A stretch of DNA of 64,000 nucleotides, taken from contig NZ_CP188040.1 in assembly GCF_049943125.1 (NCBI RefSeq), positions 1,054,001 to 1,118,000 on the forward strand, written 5' to 3'. Shown here piece after piece: positions 32,956 to 41,704 of this stretch (position 1 is the first letter of the stretch; each line of letters opens with the position of its first letter). This stretch comes from JAEXZL01 sp049943125 (GTDB lineage Bacteria > Bacillota > Clostridia > Clostridiales > Clostridiaceae). Below the pieces are notes generated by a model. The model did no database searches. It was not told the DNA's origin and saw nothing but the letters and a program-made list of their open reading frames with translations. Both the position numbers and the translations under genes were made by a program.

Positions 32956-34026
32956 TTACTTATATAATTTGTATATTATATAAGCAGTAAATAGCCTGAG
33001 GAGATCTCCATAGCTTTTAGGATTCAAGCCAGTAATTTCATTTATCCTCTGTAATCTATAATTTAAGGAGTTCCTATGTAGATGCATTTCCTGAGCAGTT
33101 TTATTAAGCTCACCGTTATTATAAAAATAGCAGGCAAAGGTCTTTATAAGCTCAACTTCCTTTCCCTCTTCCTCTAAGGACTTCATGATTCCTATATACT
33201 TTTCTTTATTTTTTATAGAACTCAATGCTTCTATCATGTCCATTTCCTCGTAGGTGGAGCTGTACTTCTTTAGCTCTAAGCGTTTAATGAGATTCCCTGT
33301 CCACAGTGCCTCCTTTACGGATTTACCTATGTAATCCTCTGCATTCCCCATGGTTACTATATAGTTTCCCTTGTCAGAGAGCTCTTCTTTCATAATTCTA
33401 AGTCTTTTCTCTAGCCTTATATCCTTTTTTAACAGAAGAATTGAAGTATTGGTGTCCATGGTAATAATATATTCCTGAGCCATTAAAAAGGCTTCTAGCT
33501 TACTTTTAGGCAGGACAGTCCCTGTTCTTCTACTTACAGCCACGGCAATGCGAGGCAGCTTTAAATCAATACCTAGGTTGATAGCAGCCTTTATAAACTC
33601 CTGAGAATACTCATCTACAGAGAAAGCCCATTGATATAGCACTTCTTCCTTTTTCTTCTCTCTTTTTCTTCTTTCTATAAAAACACTCTCCTGCTTTATA
33701 AGAAGCTCTGCTGTTACTGTAACCAATGATGCAAGAGGTTTTACTTCATCAGGTGCTCCACTTATCCCTATGACACCCATTATTTCATCATTAAAATATA
33801 TAGGCATATTTACTCCAGGCTTCACCGATTCCTGTTCCTCATAAACCTCAATAAGTATGCGATTATTCAAGGCTTCAACAGCTCCTTTATGCTGTTTTCC
33901 AAGCCTGCCCTTATCTCCACTTCCGATGATTATACCCTTAGAATCCATTATGTTTACATTGTATGGTATAACCTCCATCATCTTATCCACAATGGCCTGC
34001 GCCATTTCCTCTGTTAATGAAAGCAT
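32956..34026 (-). CDS. CdaR-family sugar-diacid regulator
   Basis: Transcriptional activator of the CdaR/PucR class, 356 residues. An N-terminal sugar-diacid recognition domain (about 1-130: EEMAQAIVDKMMEVIPYNVNIMDSKGIIIGSGD, then PIYFNDEIMGVIGISG), a GGDEF-like middle part and a C-terminal PucR-type HTH (LNKTAQEMHLHRNSLNYRLQRINEITGLNPKSYGDL). ATG 34026 was chosen, with AGGATG upstream; a GTG at 34035 is too close to that site. It lies just upstream of the permease-kinase operon and probably controls it in response to glycerate. Confidence 0.94.
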   Translation of the reverse strand: MLSLTEEMAQAIVDKMMEVIPYNVNIMDSKGIIIGSGDKGRLGKQHKGAVEALNNRILIEVYEEQESVKPGVNMPIYFNDEIMGVIGISGAPDEVKPLASLVTVTAELLIKQESVFIERRKREKKKEEVLYQWAFSVDEYSQEFIKAAINLGIDLKLPRIAVAVSRRTGTVLPKSKLEAFLMAQEYIITMDTNTSILLLKKDIRLEKRLRIMKEELSDKGNYIVTMGNAEDYIGKSVKEALWTGNLIKRLELKKYSSTYEEMDMIEALSSIKNKEKYIGIMKSLEEEGKEVELIKTFACYFYNNGELNKTAQEMHLHRNSLNYRLQRINEITGLNPKSYGDLLRLFTAYIIYKLYK

Positions 34027-34133
34027 TTTTATCACATCCTGTTTTTTCCTTTAACTTAGCTTAAATTATTTCATCACAAAAATCAACGTAATTATGTCCA
34101 TGCTCCAGAAACTACAACTAAAACACGAACAAA

Positions 34134-34168
34134 GGCGAACGTTTTCTCACTTCTATGGTGCCATTCAC
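34134..34168 (-). repeat. Dispersed CACCATAGAAGTGAG element, copy B
   Basis: Minus-strand copy beginning GTGAATGGCACCATAGAAGT and ending GAGAAAACGTTCGCC. It lies beyond the hairpin at 34199-34240, between the regulator gene and tRNA-Phe. Confidence 0.85.
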
Positions 34169-34198
34169 ATTACACCATATTACATAATGCGACACATA

Positions 34199-34240
34199 AA
34201 AAAAGCATAGCCATACCGCCAGGGTATAGCTATGCTTCTT
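34199..34240 (-). terminator. Orphan hairpin terminator
   Basis: Minus-strand stem AAGCATAGCTATACC with GGTATGGCTATGCTT, followed by TTTTTTTAT. The tRNA has its own terminator at 34309-34339, so this one may end a separate short transcript; a palindrome CACTATAGTTAATATAGTG lies just upstream (34243-34261). Confidence 0.65.
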
Positions 34241-34308
34241 ATGCACTATATTAACTATAGTGATGAATGAAGTATTTGTAGAAAAAGATTTTAGGTATTT
34301 GGGCAAAA

Positions 34309-34338
34309 ATTAAACCCGAAGTCACGCTTCGGGTTTAA

Positions 34339-34339
<1 letters not shown>
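34309..34339 (-). terminator. Terminator of tRNA-Phe
   Basis: Perfect 13-bp arms ATTAAACCCGAAG (34309-34321) and CTTCGGGTTTAAT (34327-34339); on the minus strand it is followed by TTTTTGCCC. It abuts the CCA end of the tRNA. Confidence 0.85.
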
Positions 34340-34414
<75 letters not shown>

Positions 34415-34504
34415 ATACTGTGTTAAGAAGATAACTTTCTTAACACAAGTGTTATTATACCGAGATTTTAAATTGCTGTCAACAGATAAATTATAAAAAA
34501 CTTT

Positions 34505-36301
34505 TTATTCTTCTTCTATCCCTATCATTCTCATGAGATATAGGGCATTTTGAGTAGTGGAATAGCCTTTTCTCAGCTTATAGTCGAATTTCAGCGTGTT
34601 ATCCTCATAGTATTCCTTGAAATGATAATTAATGACTCCCTTGTGGGTATTTTCCATGTCTGTAAGCTCGAGATCATGGGTGGAGACAAGTCCAAGGGTG
34701 TTTCTTTTCATAAGCTGCTTCAATAGTATTTCTGCTCCCTTATGTCTATCCATGGAGTTAGTACCTTTAAATATTTCATCTAAAAGATAAAAGATAGGCT
34801 TATCTTCTTTTGTTGCCTTTATTACTTCCTCTATTCTTAAAAGCTCTGCATAAAAGGATGATATGCTTTCCTTAAGGTCATCATTTACCCTCATGCAGGT
34901 GTAAATACTCATTATTCCACAGGTAAATGCCTCCGCTCTTACTCGGGTGCCTAAATAGCTGAGCAAAAGGTTGCTTCCAAGGGTTCTTAAAAAGGTAGAC
35001 TTACCTGACATATTGGAGCCGGTTATAAGCACTGCTCTGTGAGGCTCCTTTAAGGAAAAATCATTGGTAACGGCTTTCTGTCCCAGTAGAGGGTGACCTA
35101 TTGCCTTTCCTTCTATCATCTTGTAATCTACTATCTCAGGAATAGAATAATCCTCGTTCTCAAAATTTATTATAGAAAGACTACAGAGAGACTCCATTTC
35201 TGCAGCTACCTCCAGCCATCTTTCTAAAGCATCACCATAATTGCTCTTCCACTCTTCCAGCCTCATTAAAATATGATAATCCATCAAGGATAGATGATTT
35301 ATTATAAGATAATAGGCATTGTGAGTATCACTGAGACTCCTTACTATCTTGGCAAGCTCCTTTAGCTGATAAGAAGCGCTCTTCTCTCCCTCCTCCAGCC
35401 TCTTCTTTAAATCTAAAAGAAGTGGACTCGTAAAGAACTCCTTTTCTGTCAGCTCTACGATTTTAAAATAAGTATTTATATTTTCTTTATAAAGCTCAAT
35501 GAGTCTTAAAGCGTGAATTCTTTTACTTTTTCCCCACAGCAGTATCAAGCCGTTTAGGAGTATATCCAGAAGCAGTATCCTATAGTCAACTATTCCTAGA
35601 ATCATCATCACCACTATTGCTACGGTGAGCAAATTAAGAGCCCATACAAACACCTTAAAGGCTTTAGAGCTAAAGAGCTTTTCCCTTTCCCCTTTCCAGG
35701 CTATAAGCTCTGAGGGAGAGGTTTTTTCACCCTTTTCCATAACTCCAACCACTTCTATATCTTCTCGGAAGTCTGCCTTTCCTGATAGCTCCTCTATAGC
35801 CTGCTGTCTTTCTAATATATCCTCTTTACTGAAGGAAATATCTCCTGTAAGCTCGGCAGCAAATCTCTTCCTGCCTAAATAAGTGGAGGTACCATTATAT
35901 CTTTGGAAAAGAGAGCCCTCACCGAAAATGTCTAGATCATAGGTATATGGGTGGGATTTATCAATAAAGTCATCTCCTTTATCTAAAAATCCATTAAAAT
36001 TCTCCTCTAATCTATCTTTCCCTTTTGCAACTACCCGTTCCATAGCTTTAATATAGGTCAGCTCCTCTATTACCCTTCCATGCTTGTAAGCAGCACTTAT
36101 AAATAAAACCGCAAAAAGCAGTAATGCTATGTAAATAAATGATATATTACCTCTTCTATAGGCAATATAAGTAACGGCCAAGCCTCCTATAAATATAATT
36201 AATCTCAGGATGCTATAATAACTGGATTCCTTAGATAAACTGATATTCTTTTCCTGTAGTTCTGAACTTTTCAAGGTATAGTGCTTTAATGCGCGATTCA
36301 T
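34505..36301 (-). CDS. MutS-like ATPase with N-terminal membrane helices
   Basis: 598-residue member of the MutS superfamily without the mismatch-recognition domain. Two adjacent hydrophobic helices near the N-terminus (about 27-65) suggest membrane attachment. The middle is helical (core/lever-like), with further hydrophobic stretches around 210-250. The C-terminal ATPase has Walker A TGSNMSGKSTFLRT, the FYAELLRIEEVI helix, Walker B FYLLDEIFKGTNSMDRHKGA and LVSTHDLELT. Its role is unknown and need not be mismatch repair. ATG 36301 was preferred because GAGGTG lies 5 bases upstream; the frame start at 36313 has no site. Confidence 0.88.
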   Translation of the reverse strand: MNRALKHYTLKSSELQEKNISLSKESSYYSILRLIIFIGGLAVTYIAYRRGNISFIYIALLLFAVLFISAAYKHGRVIEELTYIKAMERVVAKGKDRLEENFNGFLDKGDDFIDKSHPYTYDLDIFGEGSLFQRYNGTSTYLGRKRFAAELTGDISFSKEDILERQQAIEELSGKADFREDIEVVGVMEKGEKTSPSELIAWKGEREKLFSSKAFKVFVWALNLLTVAIVVMMILGIVDYRILLLDILLNGLILLWGKSKRIHALRLIELYKENINTYFKIVELTEKEFFTSPLLLDLKKRLEEGEKSASYQLKELAKIVRSLSDTHNAYYLIINHLSLMDYHILMRLEEWKSNYGDALERWLEVAAEMESLCSLSIINFENEDYSIPEIVDYKMIEGKAIGHPLLGQKAVTNDFSLKEPHRAVLITGSNMSGKSTFLRTLGSNLLLSYLGTRVRAEAFTCGIMSIYTCMRVNDDLKESISSFYAELLRIEEVIKATKEDKPIFYLLDEIFKGTNSMDRHKGAEILLKQLMKRNTLGLVSTHDLELTDMENTHKGVINYHFKEYYEDNTLKFDYKLRKGYSTTQNALYLMRMIGIEEE

Positions 36302-36484
36302 TGTACACCTCATTCTATTATTTTTTTCTAACTTATTATCATTTAATTAATTTTATCATTAAACAATGATAATAGCATTTTAATTTGATATATTATAATT
36401 ATTAACAATATTATGAATTTCTTCAAGATATTTATTGTATTTAATCAGCTTAATGACTTCTACGGAAAGGAGAGTTTAGAAGAA

Positions 36485-37054
36485 ATGACCTATTACATAA
36501 AAGAAGCCCTATTTTCTCATAGCGGTAAATATTCTATCAAGGATCACAATCTAAAGGTTTGCTTCGAAACCTGTGAGCAGCTGGCTCCCTTTAGTCATTC
36601 CATATCCTTAAAGGATAATAATGGCAAGGAGCTTATAAGCCTTATGCGCTTAAGAGGAATCGCGTTGCCTGAATATAAAATTCTACATTCCCATTCTGAA
36701 ATAGCATTGGTCAAAAAGAGCTTCAAAGACAGTAAAAGTCTCTCTATAAGCTGTATTCATGGAACCTTCAATATAAAAGGTGATTACTACTCATCAAGCT
36801 ATACCATTGTAGATGATGCCGAGAATATTCTTGCTAGTATAAAAAGTCCCTGTGATCCCTTTATAATAAGTAAAGTTTTTCATGGAGCTACAGTACTTAA
36901 GAAAAATGCCATGGAGGATCCTGTACCAACCTCAGATTGTCAGGAAAAGGTTTACTCTATAGATATACTGGATAATGAGTTTAGAGAAATACTCATAGGA
37001 CTTTCTATAATAATAGAGGACCTTAAAAGTCTAAATATGAACAGCATTATTTAA
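36485..37054 (+). CDS. LURP-one-related (YxjI) family protein
   Basis: 189-residue protein of the YxjI/LURP-one beta-barrel family (Tubby-like fold), function unknown. The start MTYYIKEALFSHSGKYSIKD matches the usual MKYYIKEKLFSxxxKFTIxD opening, which is why ATG 36485 is preferred over 36413; AAAGGAG lies 12 bases upstream. The middle part (FETCEQLAPFSHSISLKDNNGKELISLM) and the C-terminal IDILDNEFREILIGLSIIIED follow the family pattern loosely, so it is a divergent member. A decayed relative lies directly downstream. Confidence 0.7.
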   Translation: MTYYIKEALFSHSGKYSIKDHNLKVCFETCEQLAPFSHSISLKDNNGKELISLMRLRGIALPEYKILHSHSEIALVKKSFKDSKSLSISCIHGTFNIKGDYYSSSYTIVDDAENILASIKSPCDPFIISKVFHGATVLKKNAMEDPVPTSDCQEKVYSIDILDNEFREILIGLSIIIEDLKSLNMNSII

Positions 37055-37220
37055 ACAATATGAAAGATATGGTACATATGATTTATCTGAAGCCATTTAT
37101 CCTTAAAATTGCATTACTTATTCCCACTTTTACTTGTATTTCAACATTTATAAGTAAAAATATATAATTTCTCTATATTGATAGTATAATTAAGATATAT
37201 TACGGAAAGTAGGGAATGCT

Positions 37221-37443
37221 ATGAAATTCTATATTAAAGAAAAAATTTTATCCTTTGGTGATAATTTTACCATAACTGATGTAGGAGGAAACCCAGCCTT
37301 CATGGTTAAAGGGCAAATATTTTCCTTTGGAAACAAGCTAAGTCTTTATTGGCGATTCAGAAAACATCCCCTTCACCTTGGCATTAGTTATAGTAGTGGA
37401 CCAAGTGATACATGATAATAAAAATAACAAAAATAACAAATAA
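37221..37443 (+). pseudogene. Decayed LURP-one (YxjI) family gene
   Basis: The first 44 codons (MKFYIKEKILSFGDNFTITD, then FMVKGQIFSFGNKLSLY) are a good YxjI N-terminus with a ribosome binding site (GGAAAGTAGGG) before ATG 37221. The frame then runs into an unrelated tail and stops at 37415. In the +1 frame from about 37342 the sequence reads ENIPFTLALVIVVDQVIHDN and stops at 37441-37443, which resembles a YxjI C-terminus. So about 80-100 middle codons are missing and the frame is broken: an internal deletion pseudogene. Confidence 0.75.
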
Positions 37444-37505
37444 AAAGCAGTAGCACCATGACTTGCCTTGGAATGAGTCTCATGGTGTCCACTGCTTCTT
37501 TTTAA
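37443..37505. terminator. Bidirectional terminator
   Basis: AGCAGTAGCACCATGA pairs with TCATGGTGTCCACTGCT, with one bulge, followed by TTCTTTTTAATT on the + strand and A-rich DNA on the other side. It separates the pseudogene from the converging phosphoesterase gene. Confidence 0.75.
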
Positions 37506-37552
37506 TTCTTCAACTCTGGCTTTAAAATAGCTGTGCTACTTTATTTACATTA

Positions 37553-38416
37553 TTAATCTAAATCAACTACTATGATTTCAGGGCGATTGAAAACTCTAAT
37601 AGGAAAGGAACTGTTGCCAAGGCCCCTGCTTATAAATAAGGTAGTATTGCCTTTAATGTGTCTTCCCTCTGTATACTTGGGCAGCACCCCTTGATTTGGG
37701 GCAAAGAGCCCTTGATTGGCAAAGGGTATTCTCATCTGCCCTCCATGGGTATGTCCTGAGAACACTAAATCCACATCTGCGTCAGAATAAGCTCTTAAAT
37801 GCTCTGGTCTGTGACTTAAAAGGAGTGTAAAGCCTTCTTTGATGATTCCCTTGGAGCTGCTAGCTAATTTACCCTGTGCTTCTTTTATATATCCTTTTAT
37901 AAAGCCTTCATCTATTAAAAGCTCATCATAGCTTTGGGATTCCTTTAAGGGGTCATCTATTCCTAAAAGCTTTATGGCTGAACCATTTCTTATAAATAAC
38001 TGACCATCATTTCTTAATATCCTAACCCCTGCCTTTTTTAGCTTGGGCTCTAGGGAAGCTGTAAATTCTTCTCTTCTATTCTCATGATTTCCTGGAGAAA
38101 AGTACACAGGAGCTATTTTGCAGAGCTCCTCCATGGTCTTTAAGCTATTCACTTCCTCATAATTTCTGCTATCAATCAAATCACCAGTAAAAACTATAAG
38201 ATGTGGCTTAAGCTCCTTTACCGCATTTATCATAGCATTATTTGGAAACACCTTTGAATGGAGGTCAGATAAATGTACTATCCTAGTTCCTTTCATGGCT
38301 CTGGGCAGCCTTGTAGAGCTATATTTATAAGAACTTATTTTTATATAATTATTCTGTGAGTAGAAAAAAGCACCAAGAACCACGGCACTTCCTGCAGCAG
38401 CTAATATAAGAGACAT
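37553..38416 (-). CDS. Membrane-anchored metallophosphoesterase (YkuE/YaeI-like)
   Basis: Calcineurin-type phosphoesterase of 287 residues with an N-terminal membrane anchor (SLILAAAGSAVVLGAFFYS). Metal-binding motifs in order: RIVHLSDLHSKVF (DxH), FTGDLIDSR (GDxxD), FSPGNHENR (GNHE), LLSHRPE and FSGHTHGGQMRIP (GHTH). Relatives act on UDP-diacylglucosamine-like lipids or nucleotides; the substrate is open. ATG 38416 chosen because AAGGAGGGG lies upstream; the frame extends to 38479 without support. Confidence 0.9.
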   Translation of the reverse strand: MSLILAAAGSAVVLGAFFYSQNNYIKISSYKYSSTRLPRAMKGTRIVHLSDLHSKVFPNNAMINAVKELKPHLIVFTGDLIDSRNYEEVNSLKTMEELCKIAPVYFSPGNHENRREEFTASLEPKLKKAGVRILRNDGQLFIRNGSAIKLLGIDDPLKESQSYDELLIDEGFIKGYIKEAQGKLASSSKGIIKEGFTLLLSHRPEHLRAYSDADVDLVFSGHTHGGQMRIPFANQGLFAPNQGVLPKYTEGRHIKGNTTLFISRGLGNSSFPIRVFNRPEIIVVDLD

Positions 38417-38589
38417 GCTACCCCTCCTTCCACTTTCGTTAATATTTATATAATACTCTAGTGCTGGATAAAAGTACATATATACTGAAAGTCACGTAAA
38501 AATAAAAACATAAGTAATTATAAATAATATAAGCATAGACAGCTTTGGTATAAAAGCGCATCTATACTTATAAAAATGCTAATTTCTCA

Positions 38590-39573
38590 TTACTTTGAGT
38601 TATTCCAATAAAGAACAGTCCCCTTTTTAATACAAAATCCATCCTCTCTATAAAAAAAGGTATTAAGATATTCTTCATTACTGTTAGTTATGCTTCGTGA
38701 AACTAGTGGTTTACCTTCTGGGTCATTTTTATAGGTCTCAACGACAATATATTCAGTATCAGAGCTAAGCTTCATCTCCTTTGGGAATTCACCAGGAGCA
38801 TATTCATTCCTTGAAACAACGGCACTATTGTTACTCATTTCCATAACTACTATCTTTTCTGGTGGAAAAAGCACCTCAAAAGAAATCTTTACGGAAATAC
38901 TTTTCTTTTTACTGGCGCCGTTACGTGTTATTGTTGTGGTTGAGTCAAAGGTTCTTCCAGCAGCCGCTCCTTCACTTTGTCCATTGATTAATAACCCATC
39001 TCCAGAAACAAGATATACTTTACCTTCACCGTCCTGAAAAACGGGATTGAAAAAGAAAAGCAACTCCTCGTTTTTCTTCGGTGATACATAAATAGTTCCT
39101 TCAAGGGTAGTCTTTTCCTCATTATCAAGCACATTGACTCCTAGCTGACTATCACTAATTACCTCATCAGAGGTTGATCCAGTAACGGTGTGGAGCTCCT
39201 CACTTTCTCTAATAAGAGCAGCAAAATAAGGTATACCGTCTAAATGTTCAAAGACATACTGGCTGCTTTCATAGGTTTCACCAGTCTTTTCATCGGTGTG
39301 GCTCTCTTTCCTAAGAGTAGCATAAATCCTCCCTTGATATTCTTCACTATCAAGGTCATCAATATTTCCTTGAGGCAGCCTACCAGAGTTATCATTTAAA
39401 AATCCTTCCATATCGAATAAATCAAGGTGTTCTCTGGTTATATACACTCCAATCATCTGATCCTCAGTAAATTTCCCAGAACCTGTACTTTCCTCACGGG
39501 CTAACTGGCAGCCTGTCAATGAAACCATCAGTATAAAAAAAGTAAATATTAAGAATAACTTATTATATCTCAT
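38590..39573 (-). CDS. Lipoprotein of unknown function
   Basis: Not recognised. About 327 residues starting MRYNKLFLIFTFFILMVSLT with a lipobox SLTGCQLA (Cys at about 22). The body is hydrophilic and beta-rich, with many Asp, Glu, Ser and Thr residues and no known motif; it ends FFYREDGFCIKKGTVLYWNNSK. GGAGGAAG precedes ATG 39573, inside the last codons of the XRE gene, so translation is coupled. It is third in an operon with a multispanning protein and an XRE regulator, suggesting a surface component controlled by them. Confidence 0.75.
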   Translation of the reverse strand: MRYNKLFLIFTFFILMVSLTGCQLAREESTGSGKFTEDQMIGVYITREHLDLFDMEGFLNDNSGRLPQGNIDDLDSEEYQGRIYATLRKESHTDEKTGETYESSQYVFEHLDGIPYFAALIRESEELHTVTGSTSDEVISDSQLGVNVLDNEEKTTLEGTIYVSPKKNEELLFFFNPVFQDGEGKVYLVSGDGLLINGQSEGAAAGRTFDSTTTITRNGASKKKSISVKISFEVLFPPEKIVVMEMSNNSAVVSRNEYAPGEFPKEMKLSSDTEYIVVETYKNDPEGKPLVSRSITNSNEEYLNTFFYREDGFCIKKGTVLYWNNSK

Positions 39574-39790
39574 CATCTTCCTCCAGATTACCATCAAATT
39601 TTAGGATATCTCCAACATCACAATGGAGATAATAGCAAATTTTATTGATTGTATTAAACCTGACACCCTTAGCTTTTCCACTTCGGAGAATAGAGAGATT
39701 TGCTTCAGTAATCCCTACTAAAGCACAGAGCTCCTTTGAAGTCATACCGCGAGCTTTTAGGATATCTTCAAGATGGACTATTATTGCCAT
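39563..39790 (-). CDS. Small XRE-family regulator (YozG-like)
   Basis: 75-residue Cro/C1-type DNA-binding protein. The helix-turn-helix is in TSKELCALVGITEANLSILRSGKAKGVRFNTINKICYYLHCDVGDIL, typical of YozG-like proteins. AAGGAGG precedes the ATG, and it begins 12 bases after the stop of the membrane-protein gene. YozG-like regulators are commonly paired with DUF2975 membrane proteins, as here. The target is probably its own operon. Confidence 0.9.
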   Translation of the reverse strand: MAIIVHLEDILKARGMTSKELCALVGITEANLSILRSGKAKGVRFNTINKICYYLHCDVGDILKFDGNLEEDDEI

Positions 39791-39802
39791 TCTCCAGCCT
39801 CC

Positions 39803-40771
39803 TTAAATGAACATATCGTTATCATCCTTGAGCTGCTTATTCTCTTTAATAAATTGTGCCAGCAAAAGAGCTGCCAATACAAAGGTTATGGAGAACAAGG
39901 GTATTTGAATAGAACCATTAATTACCCTCAAGGATTTGGCAAAGGCAAATTGTAAAAGATTAAATGCTATATTGGAGAGTACAGTGATAATAAGAGACGT
40001 TCCGCATAAGCGAGAAAGCTTCTGGGCCTTTGTAGCTGTGATTTCAGAATATCGATCACTGCCCAGCTCCTTCAGCAGAGCTATGGCTGCAAATACAATG
40101 AGCACATTAAGTAAATAGGGCAGCACGTCTACAACATATTGGATTGCAAGGAATACATAAGAAAGTCCCAAATCACCTTGTACTCCTGTATTACCCAATT
40201 CTAACTTATTAACAGAATCTAAAAATCTACCAAAGGAAGCTCCAAAAATAATATAAACAAAAATCACATTTAGCAGATATAATAACCTAATTAAATATTG
40301 CTGTAGCTTTGATACATCAGCAACAAATAATAATCTTAAAATTCTAAGGACACCATATCCGCAGAGCACTGAATATAAAATCCCCCCTATTAATGCCTTA
40401 TCAACAAGGTGATCAGGAGAACCAAGAAAATAAGTGTCCATCATACTTGGATTTATCATAAGATATAAAACTGCAAATAGAAGAGCTGACACTATTAAGA
40501 GTAATCCATCCTCTGGGAAGAGCTTTCTTTTCTTATAGGAATAATAGAAAAATAATGAGGGAGATAAAGAAATGAGAATATAAATCACTATGGCTACCCC
40601 GTTGCCAATAGCTCCTGACAGTGAGAGAGCGCGCAGAATATAGCCTATCTGCTCAAAGGGAAAAGCTAGAACCGAGGAAAACACCTTAGAGAACTTTTCC
40701 TGAGCATTGTATAGCAGCATGCATAGGACAGCCTCCACTAAAAGGAACGCAATAAAAACTTTTTGTTTCAT
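39803..40771 (-). CDS. Multispanning membrane protein with DUF2975-like C-terminal region
   Basis: 322 residues with about eight hydrophobic helices. The C-terminal third (IVFAAIALLKELGSDRYSEI, then GSIQIPLFSITFVLAALLLAQFIKENKQLKDDNDMFI) resembles DUF2975 proteins, which are normally only about 170 residues; the N-terminal half is extra and not recognised. The pairing with a YozG-like regulator supports the DUF2975 link. Role unknown. First gene of the three-gene unit. Confidence 0.7.
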   Translation of the reverse strand: MKQKVFIAFLLVEAVLCMLLYNAQEKFSKVFSSVLAFPFEQIGYILRALSLSGAIGNGVAIVIYILISLSPSLFFYYSYKKRKLFPEDGLLLIVSALLFAVLYLMINPSMMDTYFLGSPDHLVDKALIGGILYSVLCGYGVLRILRLLFVADVSKLQQYLIRLLYLLNVIFVYIIFGASFGRFLDSVNKLELGNTGVQGDLGLSYVFLAIQYVVDVLPYLLNVLIVFAAIALLKELGSDRYSEITATKAQKLSRLCGTSLIITVLSNIAFNLLQFAFAKSLRVINGSIQIPLFSITFVLAALLLAQFIKENKQLKDDNDMFI

Positions 40772-41138
40772 ATTGTAGCCTCCGAATTATTGTTATTCGA
40801 TAATATACTGTAATTATATTCCAGTAATTATCGTTTTGCAATAATTATTTACTTTATATGTAAACTTTTTTGTTCAAAAATTTATACTTAAGAACACTAG
40901 GATTTATGGAATTTAATTTATATCTAAAATATCCTTATACCAAAGAATTAAAGTTTAAGTTCACTAGGCTTATTGGAAATTAACTTGCTTTATATCTATT
41001 ATGCTTTTGTGCTAAAAAAATTTAAATTTATTATGATTTATGGGATTTAAAATTGAAAAAACTATGTAATGCTATAGTGTATATATAAAAGCTCTTAGTG
41101 TATAATAAAGTGACTAAACTCTGAAAGGAGATAAAGAT
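40772..41138. other. AT-rich intergenic region before ndk
   Basis: Contains a degenerate direct repeat of about 66 bases (CACTAGG, ATGGAA or TTGGAA and TTTATATCTA blocks near 40896 and 40962). A TATAAT at 41101-41106 may be the ndk -10 element; no good -35 is seen. Confidence 0.4.
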
Positions 41139-41546
41139 ATGGTAGAAAGAAGTCTTGTACTTATTAAGCCTGATGCAGTAGAGAGAAATCTTATAGGAAA
41201 AATACTAACAATTTATGAGGATAATGACCTGAAAATAGTGGATATGAAACTTACCAAGGTTTCTAGAGAGCTGGCTGAAGCCCACTATATAGAACATAAA
41301 GGGCGAGATTACTATGAAAATTTAATCGCTTACATCACCAGAAGTGCTGTTGTTGCAGTAGTATTAGAGGGGGAGGATGCCATAGCACAGGTTAGAAGAC
41401 TCAATGGCAAAACCAATCCTGCGGAAGCTGAAGAAGGCACTGTTAGAAGGCTGTATGGTCTTGCCACTAATCAAAACTCTGTTCACGCTTCTGATTCACC
41501 AGAAAATGCACAGAGAGAAATAGGAATTTGGTTTCCGGGAAAATAG
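41139..41546 (+). CDS. ndk: Nucleoside diphosphate kinase
   Basis: Balances NTP and dNTP pools by transferring phosphate through a His intermediate. 135 residues. It begins MVERSLVLIKPDAVERNLIG, with the catalytic His in NSVHASDSPENAQREI (about residue 115); the usual HGSDS is HASDS here. The YYENLIAYITRSAVVAVVLEG region is typical. GAAAGGAG precedes the ATG. Monocistronic, with a terminator hairpin after it. Confidence 0.97.
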   Translation: MVERSLVLIKPDAVERNLIGKILTIYEDNDLKIVDMKLTKVSRELAEAHYIEHKGRDYYENLIAYITRSAVVAVVLEGEDAIAQVRRLNGKTNPAEAEEGTVRRLYGLATNQNSVHASDSPENAQREIGIWFPGK

Positions 41547-41566
41547 TACTGTTATTACAGGCAAAA

Positions 41567-41624
41567 AATATAAGGACCTCCCTCTCTATGACTACGGAGT
41601 CATTTTAAGGTAGGTCCTTATTAA
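41567..41624 (+). terminator. Terminator of ndk
   Basis: ATAAGGACCT pairs with AGGTCCTTAT over a GC-containing interior, followed by TAATTACTG; also A-rich on the left, so it may work for both strands. Confidence 0.6.
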
Positions 41625-41704
41625 TTACTGTAATTATTATGTTATTCATCATGTCCTCTGTATCCTATAGTTTTATCTAGTAAGAGTTGTCCATTGAGCA
41701 AAAA

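Noticed and set aside
34118..34306. 62-codon minus-strand frame downstream of tRNA-Phe
   Set aside because: Covers the orphan terminator and the dispersed repeat; no ribosome binding site and no protein-like pattern.
36413..36484. N-terminal extension of the LURP-one gene from ATG 36413
   Set aside because: No ribosome binding site there, and the family normally begins at the MTYYIKE position (36485).
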